DNA of 28,600 bases, from positions 1 through 28,600 of the IMG/VR virus record IMGVR_UViG_3300020194_000314. One strand, written 5' to 3'. Made by a program: the position numbers and the translations under genes. Positions 14,746-21,283 of this stretch are shown here, one piece after another (position 1 is the stretch's first letter; every line of letters starts with the position of its first letter). The notes below the pieces were generated by a model. The model was not told the DNA's origin. It made no database searches and saw only the letters and a list, made by a program, of their open reading frames with translations. Source of the DNA: a virus.

Positions 14746-14993
14746 AAATACTTGTTTTAACTATCCGAGCACACGGGGAAGAAGATGATATATATGTCTT
14801 TGATAACCGAGAAGTGAATGTCTTACCTACCATTAAAGAGTGGCTTAAAGAGAACGATATAAAGCTTACCTTACCTGACCATGTAACCGACACCTACAGC
14901 TTCATGGACTGGTTTTACGATGCTGAGAACAGCCTTGAAATAGGTACTGATTTCTTTGTTAACTTACAATACAAAGAGTTGTTATCCGAATGA
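14742..14993 (+). CDS. Hypothetical early protein
   Basis: An 83-residue acidic protein: 'MKILVLTIRAHGEEDDIYVFDNREVNVLPTIKEWLKEN', then an aromatic-rich segment 'YSFMDWFYDAENSLEIG'. The start strand and acidic helix suggest a compact alpha/beta fold. No family is recognised. ATGA overlaps on both sides show it is translated as part of one coupled run from 14551 to 15274. Confidence 0.6.
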   Translation: MKILVLTIRAHGEEDDIYVFDNREVNVLPTIKEWLKENDIKLTLPDHVTDTYSFMDWFYDAENSLEIGTDFFVNLQYKELLSE

Positions 14994-15274
14994 GTGTAAC
15001 CATCTACCTAACCGATCACAACGGAAAGCAGGTTGCGTTCTTCTATCGAATCGATTCAGAGAGATATTTAACAGCACCTCAGCTTATCTGGGCGTGTCGT
15101 CAACATCCAGAGTATCAAGGCACAGCGGAATCAAAGGAGCACTTCATCGAGCAAGCAAAGGGTGTTATCAAGGAGCTTAGCCGATCACCAAAAGTTTGCA
15201 AAGATTGTGGGTTGACATCTCCAAAAATGGAGTCACAACTTACCTGTCCGCAATGCTTAATAAATGACCAGTAA
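14990..15274 (+). CDS. Hypothetical protein with C-terminal zinc ribbon
   Basis: A 94-residue protein. The N-terminal ~65 residues ('VTIYLTDHNGKQVAFFYRIDSERYL') are of unknown fold. The C-terminal part has a clear zinc-ribbon pattern, CKDC near residues 69-72 and CPQC near 86-89, separated by 13 residues. This may bind zinc and nucleic acid or protein. One copy of TTACCTGTCC lies within its coding sequence (15240-15249), under the second CxxC. The start overlaps the previous stop by ATGA; the end overlaps the next gene by 11 nt. Confidence 0.65.
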   Translation: MSVTIYLTDHNGKQVAFFYRIDSERYLTAPQLIWACRQHPEYQGTAESKEHFIEQAKGVIKELSRSPKVCKDCGLTSPKMESQLTCPQCLINDQ

Positions 15275-15713
15275 CAACGAACCGACCTTTTTAGATATGA
15301 ACGACCTATGTGACGATAGCCTTGAGGCTTTAATACAGCATTACCTGTCCTTGAAGCATAAGATGCCTGACTCTGTAACTGTCCGTGAACGATTGCTTGA
15401 GCTTGAGAGGGAGCAATTTAACCGAGAGAAATCGTCCACAATAGAGGGCGTTATCCGACAGAACACCGACAACCCAATACAACCAATGAGTGAAGACAAA
15501 GAAAAGTACAGCGGTGATTTATACGGCTATGAAGTAATGTTACGAGTCCTTGATGAAGAGACTTGGATCGTAGATGTCCGTGATGAGGTAACCGATGAAT
15601 ATGTAGACGGCTACGAGTTTGAAAACTACGATGAAGCTGTGACTGAATACAAATTACAAGTTAATCATCTATGTAATAACAAAGAACCTAAACTATGCAA
15701 TGACCTTAACTGA
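15264..15713 (+). CDS. Hypothetical acidic early protein
   Basis: A 149-residue acidic protein with two apparent parts. Residues ~10-60 are helical ('DLCDDSLEALIQHYLSLKHK', 'RERLLELEREQF'). Residues ~75-135 look like a beta/alpha domain: 'YSGDLYGYEVMLRVLDEETWIVDVRDE' and 'DGYEFENYDEAVTEYKLQ'. An in-frame ATG at 15486 (MSEDKEKYS) could start the second part alone, so it may be a fusion of two small early proteins. No family is recognised. A TTACCTGTCC motif lies inside the first part at 15341-15350. Confidence 0.62.
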   Translation: MTSNNEPTFLDMNDLCDDSLEALIQHYLSLKHKMPDSVTVRERLLELEREQFNREKSSTIEGVIRQNTDNPIQPMSEDKEKYSGDLYGYEVMLRVLDEETWIVDVRDEVTDEYVDGYEFENYDEAVTEYKLQVNHLCNNKEPKLCNDLN

Positions 15714-15729
15714 AGGAGAATATATACTT

Positions 15730-15801
15730 ATGACTATGATGACACTATTTTGCGTAGCACTGGTGGCAATAATCTTTACCTGTTGGATGTACCGTGATTA
15801 A
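15730..15801 (+). CDS. Tiny 23-residue membrane peptide
   Basis: ATG 15730 encodes MTMMTLFCVALVAIIFTCW plus MYRD: almost one transmembrane helix with a charged C-terminal end. AAGGAG at 15713-15718, 11 nt before the ATG, is one of the clearer Shine-Dalgarno sequences in the early block, which favours a real gene. The stop overlaps the GTG 15794 alternative start of the next gene. Function unknown; tiny single-pass early proteins may modulate host membrane enzymes. Confidence 0.5.
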   Translation: MTMMTLFCVALVAIIFTCWMYRD

Positions 15802-16006
15802 TACAGGATTATTTACCCGAACCAAATACAACAACGATATGAACAACTACGACACTTGGTTGTTTGAACCTTATGAAAAGCATTACAATGAAATGGAAAA
15901 ACTGGAAGCACACTTGGAAGAACTACGTGAAATGGAGGAAGAGGATCAACAGACATACTGCGACATCCACAACCTCAACTTCGGAGACATCCAAGCGTAC
16001 TTGTGA
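15794..16006 (+). CDS. Hypothetical acidic early protein, possibly frameshifted at its end
   Basis: A 70-residue ORF from GTG 15794, or 55 residues from ATG 15839 (MNNYDTWLFEPYEKHY), which I regard as equally likely; neither has a Shine-Dalgarno sequence. The protein is strongly acidic and helical ('EMEKLEAHLEELREMEEEDQQ'). It ends at TGA 16004-16006 after 'GDIQAYL'. A start-less coding-quality frame continues directly in the +1 frame (16005-16145), so the product may be extended by frameshifting, or the stop may be a sequence error. No family is recognised. Confidence 0.55.
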   Translation: MINTGLFTRTKYNNDMNNYDTWLFEPYEKHYNEMEKLEAHLEELREMEEEDQQTYCDIHNLNFGDIQAYL

Positions 16007-16145
16007 TGGTATTTTTTGGGATGTTAATCGTGAACGATCACAGCGTGATAACGAACTGCGTTCGATTAACACTATCGCTGAAGCTGACATCATACGACAG
16101 GATTTATTAAGTGAACGAGAACTACTTAGACTTCGAACCGACTGA
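16005..16145 (+). other. Start-less coding-like frame, possible +1 frameshift extension
   Basis: In the +1 frame relative to the upstream gene, codons from 16005 encode 'DGIFWDVNRERSQRDNELR' and continue through 'LLSERELLRLRTD' to TGA at 16143-16145. The composition and codon choice (GAA, CGT, GAT, GCT) look like real protein. There is no ATG, GTG or TTG at its head. A +1 shift at TTG-TGA (16001-16006) would fuse it to 'GDIQAYL'. Confidence 0.35.
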
Positions 16146-16350
16146 TGTCCCGCTGTTTAATTGGGGTGGGGTGGATCACGAAGCTATTCGTCAAGGTTTC
16201 GATTATTTCTTCTCACAGAACCAAGTGACAGGGTTTAAGATGGACAAGAACGGAGAGTACGAACGCACGGAGGACGGCAGATTGGTCGCTTATCGTACAA
16301 GCACTGCTCGTACACTACCTAGCTGTTGGTTCAATAACTATTCACAGTAA
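16111..16350 (+). CDS. Hypothetical early protein upstream of RNA polymerase
   Basis: A 79-residue protein: 'NYLDFEPTDVPLFNWGGVDHEAIRQGFDYFFSQ', then 'GFKMDKNGEYERTEDGRLVAYRT'. It has a folded-protein composition with an aromatic-rich N-terminal half, but I recognise no family. An in-frame TAA at 16108 means GTG 16111 is the first possible start. No Shine-Dalgarno sequence is visible, and the start lies within the preceding coding-like frame, which suggests coupling. It ends 3 nt before the RNA polymerase start. Confidence 0.6.
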   Translation: MNENYLDFEPTDVPLFNWGGVDHEAIRQGFDYFFSQNQVTGFKMDKNGEYERTEDGRLVAYRTSTARTLPSCWFNNYSQ

Positions 16351-16353
16351 CAT

Positions 16354-18699
16354 ATGACAAAGCAAACAAGAGGACACGCTTGGCGGATGAGGGAGTGGGG
16401 ACGCACAGCGTACCGTAACCGACAAGCAAAGTTACGAATGGAAGGGGAGTCGTCTAAGACGGAAGCATCTAAGCGTATGTTAAAAGTCATGGCTCCAAGG
16501 TTGGGTAAGCGAGTGGATGAGTTTATGTACACTTTTGGAGGCAACACACAGCACACTACACCGTTGTTCCTTACTTTTGTACTTGATATGTGTCCGTATC
16601 AGATAGCTAGTATCGCTTTACAAACTTTGCTTGATCACCTCCACTTTAACTTACCTGTTGGACGGATGGCTTACAAGATAGGAAAAGCATTTGAGAACCA
16701 AGCGAGGTGGGACAAAGCGATGGAAGAAATGCATCCACACAAGAAAGACTTACTTGCCTTTGACGATCGTTCGAAAGCGATGAAGTTGAAGCAGTTTTAC
16801 GACTACGAAGAGGAACGGTTCACACTGTGGGACAGTAGGTGTAAGGCTGGGCTGGGTGCTTGGTTATTGGAAACGATCCGTGAAGAGACAGGGATATGGG
16901 AGTTAGACTTTGCACTTGGTAGACAGAAGGGGCACAAGCCGGAGCGTATCGTCAAAGCGAGTGGTGGATATACGGACTGGGTCAAACGGTTTGATGCGTG
17001 GAAAGAAACGACTCGTGTGTTTAAGATGGCGATCCCGGATGAACCAATTGATTGGTACACATTAGTGGGTGGAGGGTACAGCTTAAAGCACATGCCACCA
17101 CAGGAGTTTTTCACGGGGAAACCGATGTCGTGGTTTAAAGATTACGAGAGTAGTTACCAACATGCATTCAGTGCTGTTAATAAGTTACAGAAAGTAAGTT
17201 GGAAAATTAACAAAGAGATTTTAGAAATTACTCGAAAATGTTACGACAATAAAAGAGTAGTAGGAAACATACCTAACTTTAGTGAGATACCAGAGCAACC
17301 AAGGTACAATGGAGGTGACGAGCATGAGTTACGTGCGTGGAAGCTGAAGCAAAAGGACATCAAAGGAGTCAACGAAGCGAACGCCAGTAAACGTTACCTG
17401 ACTGTACGTGTACTACACCTCGCCAAGATATACAGTGAGTGGGATAAGTTTTACTTTCCGTATCGTTGCGATTACAGGGGTAGAGTGTACGCTTTACCGT
17501 ATTATCTCCATCCACAAGGGTCTGACTTAGCGAAGAGCTTGTTGGATTTCAGTAACGGACAGCAAGTGGTGGATGAAGAGGACTTGGAAGCTGTGCTTGT
17601 ACACGGAGCTAACATGTGGGGAGTAAAAGGTACACGAGCGGAGCGACTGGAGTGGGTAGGTAAGCGACAGAAGTTTATATTGGAAGCTGCGAATGATCCA
17701 CACGGTACAGATTGGTGGACTGATGCAAGTGATCCGTTTTGTTTCCTTCGATTCTGTCTGGAGTTTAAGCAATTCACGGAAGAGGGGTACGGATATGTAT
17801 CGTATCTACCTGTTCGTCAGGATTGTAGCAACAATGGTATGCAGATACTTTCGTTATTACTACGGGACAAAGAGACCGGACGGATGTGTAACTTAGTAGA
17901 AGAGGACCGAGCTAATGATATGTACACTGAGTTTGCTGATCGTGTGTACGAGGAGTTAAAACAAGATGAAAGTATAATAGCACAAGAGTGGTTGAAGTAC
18001 GGCATCTCTAGGAAGTTAGCAAAGCTTGCAGTTATGAACCGTCCGTATGGAGCTACTCATTACAACCTCGTACAAGATGTATTTAAAAGTATCGGAGTGA
18101 ACCACAACTGGTCATCGACTGGTGAGATGCTCACTGCTGTTATCTACCTGTGTAAGATCGTCAACCGACTAGCTAATGAAGCGTGTCGTCCAGTAAACAG
18201 AGTGATGAAATTCTTACGTGAAAGTGTACGAGCACTGGGGTACGACAAAGCGATTACTTGGACTACACCCACAGGATTTAAAGTAGTACAGAGCTACCGT
18301 AAGTATAAGAAAGTAGAAGTAGAATCTGTCTTTCAAAATGTAAACATCACTATACAAACAGACAAAGTACTGGATGAGATCGATGCAAAGGGACAAACGA
18401 ACGCAGTCACTGCTAACTTTATACACAGCTTAGATGCTTGTATCGTACATCAAGTTGCAAACAGTGTTGACTTTGACCTCGCTACTATACATGACTGTTT
18501 CGTGACCCACGCTTCCAATGTACGCAGAATGAATACAATAGTACGAGAAACATATACAAACACTTTCACTGTTGATCTCCTAAGCGAGTTCCGTGCGGAG
18601 CAAATCAACAACAACCCAGATGCAGAACTACCTGATGTGCCGGAACTTGGATGCTTAGATGTGTCCGCAGTAAAACGCCAGCAGTATCTGTTATCTTAA
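16354..18699 (+). CDS. T7-type single-subunit DNA-directed RNA polymerase
   Basis: A 781-residue polymerase (T7: 883). Catalytic residues align with T7: D490 in 'PVRQDCSNNGMQ' (T7 D537), R553/K557/Y565 in 'RKLAKLAVMNRPYG' (T7 R627, K631, Y639) and H713/D714 in 'IHDCFVT' (T7 H811, D812). The conserved 'YRGRVYALPYYLHPQGSDLAK' block is also present. It transcribes the phage middle and late genes from its own promoters. About 100 residues are missing relative to T7, partly between D490 and K557 (67 apart versus 94), a region that in T7 lies in the fingers/palm insertions; promoter specificity should therefore differ from T7. ATG 16354 directly follows the small early genes. The C-terminus lacks the T7 'FAFA' end. 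Confidence 0.97.
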   Translation: MTKQTRGHAWRMREWGRTAYRNRQAKLRMEGESSKTEASKRMLKVMAPRLGKRVDEFMYTFGGNTQHTTPLFLTFVLDMCPYQIASIALQTLLDHLHFNLPVGRMAYKIGKAFENQARWDKAMEEMHPHKKDLLAFDDRSKAMKLKQFYDYEEERFTLWDSRCKAGLGAWLLETIREETGIWELDFALGRQKGHKPERIVKASGGYTDWVKRFDAWKETTRVFKMAIPDEPIDWYTLVGGGYSLKHMPPQEFFTGKPMSWFKDYESSYQHAFSAVNKLQKVSWKINKEILEITRKCYDNKRVVGNIPNFSEIPEQPRYNGGDEHELRAWKLKQKDIKGVNEANASKRYLTVRVLHLAKIYSEWDKFYFPYRCDYRGRVYALPYYLHPQGSDLAKSLLDFSNGQQVVDEEDLEAVLVHGANMWGVKGTRAERLEWVGKRQKFILEAANDPHGTDWWTDASDPFCFLRFCLEFKQFTEEGYGYVSYLPVRQDCSNNGMQILSLLLRDKETGRMCNLVEEDRANDMYTEFADRVYEELKQDESIIAQEWLKYGISRKLAKLAVMNRPYGATHYNLVQDVFKSIGVNHNWSSTGEMLTAVIYLCKIVNRLANEACRPVNRVMKFLRESVRALGYDKAITWTTPTGFKVVQSYRKYKKVEVESVFQNVNITIQTDKVLDEIDAKGQTNAVTANFIHSLDACIVHQVANSVDFDLATIHDCFVTHASNVRRMNTIVRETYTNTFTVDLLSEFRAEQINNNPDAELPDVPELGCLDVSAVKRQQYLLS

Positions 18700-18722
18700 A
18701 CCAAATAAATACACTGAGAAAT

Positions 18723-19355
18723 ATGACAGTAAAAGCACGTAAGAAACACGACATAATAAAAGCACAAGGCACAGCTAGATATGCCCACTTGAATGAACCT
18801 AATAAAAGGTTTGATCCTGAGTACGGTGTATATAGTTGTGATCTTGTTATCGACGAAGAAACAAAACAAGGAATCGTACAGAAGTTAAAGCCTATCTATG
18901 AGGCTGAGCTACGAGACATCATGGAAGCTAATCCCGGCAAGAAGATCGAGCAGAAGGGGTTACCTTTTACTGAGGTAGATGGCGGACACATGTTGAAAGC
19001 CAAGCTGAAAGCTGGAGGTAGAAGACGGGACGGTACGGAGTATCAACTATCTATCGCTCTGTTTGATGCCGCTGGTAATAAGTTACCGGAGGATGTACAA
19101 GTATGGGGAGGTTCCAAAGTGAACGTAGCATTCCGTCCGAAGTTCTGGTACGTACCAAGTCAGGGGTTTGGGGTGACCTTTGAGTTGTCTGCTGTACAAG
19201 TGATCGAACTATCCAACGGTGGTGTAAACACTCCAAGTGCAGATGCTTTTGGATTTACTTCGGAAGAAGGATACATCGCTAATGGAGGTGAAGACTTGAC
19301 CGGAGCATTTGATGCGGAAGAGACAGAAGAAACGACGCTCACAGCGAACTTCTAA
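18723..19355 (+). CDS. Single-stranded DNA-binding protein, T7 gp2.5-like
   Basis: A 210-residue protein from ATG 18723 (MTVKARKKHDIIKAQGTARY); an in-frame ATG/TTG further upstream lies inside the polymerase gene. The order 'QGTARYAHLNEPNKRFDPEYGVYSCDLVID', 'PFTEVDGGHMLKAKLKAGGR' and 'WGGSKVNVAFRPKFWYVPSQGFGVTFELSAVQVIEL' matches the OB-fold of T7-type SSBs (gp2.5, 232 residues). The C-terminus is acidic and ends in phenylalanine ('AEETEETTLTANF'), as in gp2.5, where the acidic tail and terminal Phe contact polymerase and helicase. It coats single-stranded DNA and organises the replisome. The end overlaps the next start by 44 nt. Confidence 0.9.
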   Translation: MTVKARKKHDIIKAQGTARYAHLNEPNKRFDPEYGVYSCDLVIDEETKQGIVQKLKPIYEAELRDIMEANPGKKIEQKGLPFTEVDGGHMLKAKLKAGGRRRDGTEYQLSIALFDAAGNKLPEDVQVWGGSKVNVAFRPKFWYVPSQGFGVTFELSAVQVIELSNGGVNTPSADAFGFTSEEGYIANGGEDLTGAFDAEETEETTLTANF

Positions 19356-19812
19356 TTATCGATCCGGATTCGAAGCTACACTAGCTAACCAACTTAAGCG
19401 TGGTGGTGTTAGTTTCCAATACGAAACGTTACAGTTAGAGTACACTAAAACGGCAACTTATACTCCCGACTTCATACTACCTAACGGCATCATCATAGAA
19501 GCTAAAGGATTGTGGACAGTCGAGGATAGAACAAAGCATTTACTAGTCAAAGCCCAACATCCACACCTAGACATACGACTAGTATTTATGAATGCTTTTA
19601 ATAAGATTCGTAAAGGAAGCAACACCACCTACGCTGCTTGGTGTGAAAAGAAAAACATACAATATGCAAATAAAACTATACCTAAATCATGGCTTTCACA
19701 ACCACCCATCAACCATGCGATAAGTGCGGAAGCTCCGACGGATTATCAACCAACGACGACGGTAGCACCCACTGTTTCGTATGCCAAGATCACGTTGGAG
19801 CCGGACGAATGA
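19312..19812 (+). CDS. T7 gp3-like endonuclease (Holliday-junction resolvase)
   Basis: A 166-residue nuclease from ATG 19312; a TTG three bases upstream is unlikely. Sixteen residues precede 'RSGFEATLANQLK', almost as in T7 gp3. Active-site residues align with T7 endonuclease I: E21, E38 ('FQYETLQLEY'), D53 ('TYTPDFILPNG'), E63 and K65 ('IIEAKGLW'). It resolves branched DNA and degrades host DNA. Conserved 'DRTKHLLVKAQHPHLDIRLVF' and 'CEKKNIQYANKTIPKSWL' follow. The last 41 residues overlap the primase-helicase N-terminus in another frame and are Pro/Thr-rich, extending beyond the T7 length (149). Confidence 0.95.
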   Translation: MRKRQKKRRSQRTSNYRSGFEATLANQLKRGGVSFQYETLQLEYTKTATYTPDFILPNGIIIEAKGLWTVEDRTKHLLVKAQHPHLDIRLVFMNAFNKIRKGSNTTYAAWCEKKNIQYANKTIPKSWLSQPPINHAISAEAPTDYQPTTTVAPTVSYAKITLEPDE

Positions 19813-21281
19813 AGAACGAAACCAAGCCTTCCCCAACACCGAGAGATTATGTACAAGGAAAACCAGAAGCTATAGCACGACGCAACCTCACCGAAGACAC
19901 TTGTCGGAAGTGGGGGTACTGGTGTGGTGCTATGAATGGTGAGCCTGTACAGATAGCTAACTATAAAACACGAGACGGCAAGACGTGCGGACAAAAGATT
20001 CGTACACCTAACAAGAAGTTCCACATTAAAGGAGAACTGTTAGGATTGTACGGTCAGCACCTGTGGCGTGACGGCGGTCGTCGTGTCATTGTAGTGGAAG
20101 GAGAGATCGACGCTCTTAGTACCAGCCAAGCTATGGATAACAAGTGGCCCGTCGTATCTGTACCGAACGGAGCAGGAGCAGCTAAGAAATATGTAGCTCA
20201 AGCTATCGATTGGTTAGATCGTTACGAACAAGTGGTCTTCTGTTTTGATATGGATGATGTCGGACGAAAGGGAGCAGCAGAATGTGCAGCCCTTTTAACA
20301 CCCGGCAAAGCGTACATCGCAGAGATACCACTGAAGGACCCGTCGGATATGTTAGTCGCTGGACGAGCTAAGGAGTTAGTCAGTTGCTTGTTCGATGCTA
20401 GAGAGTACAGACCAGACGGTATTGTAAACGGTAAAGAACTGTGGGATGTCATAGCTGACAGAGAAAACAGTAAGTCTATACCGTATCCGTATGCCGGACT
20501 GAACGAGCTGACACTTGGACTAAGACAAGGAGAACTTGTTACTGTGTGTGCTGGCAGTGGTATCGGTAAGTCGTTGTTCTGTAGAGAGATCGCTCACCAC
20601 ATCCTCGGACTGAAAGAGAAGGTAGGATACATCGCTCTTGAAGAAAGTGTACGACGCACAGCTCTTGGTATCATGGGCATCCACATCAACAAACCTATCC
20701 ACCTTGAAGAAGACGATACAAGTGAGGAGGTACTGAGACCAGCGTTTGAAGAGACGGTAGGTAACGGAAACTTCTACACCTACGATCACTTCGGTAGTAT
20801 GGATAGCGACAACTTACTAGGTAAGATAAAGTATCTAGTGAAGGGGTACGATTGTAAGTGGATATTCTTGGATCACCTATCGATTGTTGTTAGTGGTATC
20901 CAAGGAGACGACGAACGACGATTGATCGACAACACCATGACCAAGCTACGTTCTTTAGTCGAAGAGACAGGATGTGGTATGGTACTTGTCAGCCATCTGA
21001 AGCGTGTCGATAGTGGACACGAAGAGGGAGGACGAGTAAGTCTGCACCACCTAAGAGGATCACAAGCAATCGCACAGCTGTCGGACATGGTGATCGGTCT
21101 GGAACGTAACCAACAAAGCGAAACAATAAGTAACGAGACACGAGTCCGAGTACTGAAGAATAGATTCAGCGGACAAACAGGACACTGCGACACACTCTAC
21201 TATAGTGGAGACACTGGACGGTACACTCCTGATGTGTTCAAACCAACTAACGATAACAATGAAACCAATAACCCATTCTAA
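19689..21281 (+). CDS. Primase-helicase, T7 gp4-like
   Basis: A 530-residue bifunctional replication protein (T7 gp4A: 566). The zinc-binding domain has C10, C13, C29 and C32, so ATG 19689 is needed even though it lies 124 nt inside the endonuclease gene. The TOPRIM primase has E137/E139/D141 ('VVEGEIDAL') and D187/D189/D190 ('FDMDDVGRKG'). The RecA-like helicase has Walker A 'GSGIGKS' (289-295), 'ALEES' (316-320) and Walker B D395 ('WIFLDHLS'), with 'GMVLVSHLKR' and 'LRGSQAIAQLSD' further on. The C-terminus ('NNETNNPF') ends in Phe, as in T7 gp4, where the tail contacts the polymerase. It unwinds the fork and primes lagging-strand synthesis. Confidence 0.96.
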   Translation: MAFTTTHQPCDKCGSSDGLSTNDDGSTHCFVCQDHVGAGRMKNETKPSPTPRDYVQGKPEAIARRNLTEDTCRKWGYWCGAMNGEPVQIANYKTRDGKTCGQKIRTPNKKFHIKGELLGLYGQHLWRDGGRRVIVVEGEIDALSTSQAMDNKWPVVSVPNGAGAAKKYVAQAIDWLDRYEQVVFCFDMDDVGRKGAAECAALLTPGKAYIAEIPLKDPSDMLVAGRAKELVSCLFDAREYRPDGIVNGKELWDVIADRENSKSIPYPYAGLNELTLGLRQGELVTVCAGSGIGKSLFCREIAHHILGLKEKVGYIALEESVRRTALGIMGIHINKPIHLEEDDTSEEVLRPAFEETVGNGNFYTYDHFGSMDSDNLLGKIKYLVKGYDCKWIFLDHLSIVVSGIQGDDERRLIDNTMTKLRSLVEETGCGMVLVSHLKRVDSGHEEGGRVSLHHLRGSQAIAQLSDMVIGLERNQQSETISNETRVRVLKNRFSGQTGHCDTLYYSGDTGRYTPDVFKPTNDNNETNNPF

Positions 21282-21283
21282 TT

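Noticed and set aside
15864-16004. First half of the frame ending at 16145 as an independent gene from ATG 15864
   Set aside because: This half is Trp/Lys/Thr-rich shadow sequence of the acidic gene in another frame; only the part after 16005 looks coding.
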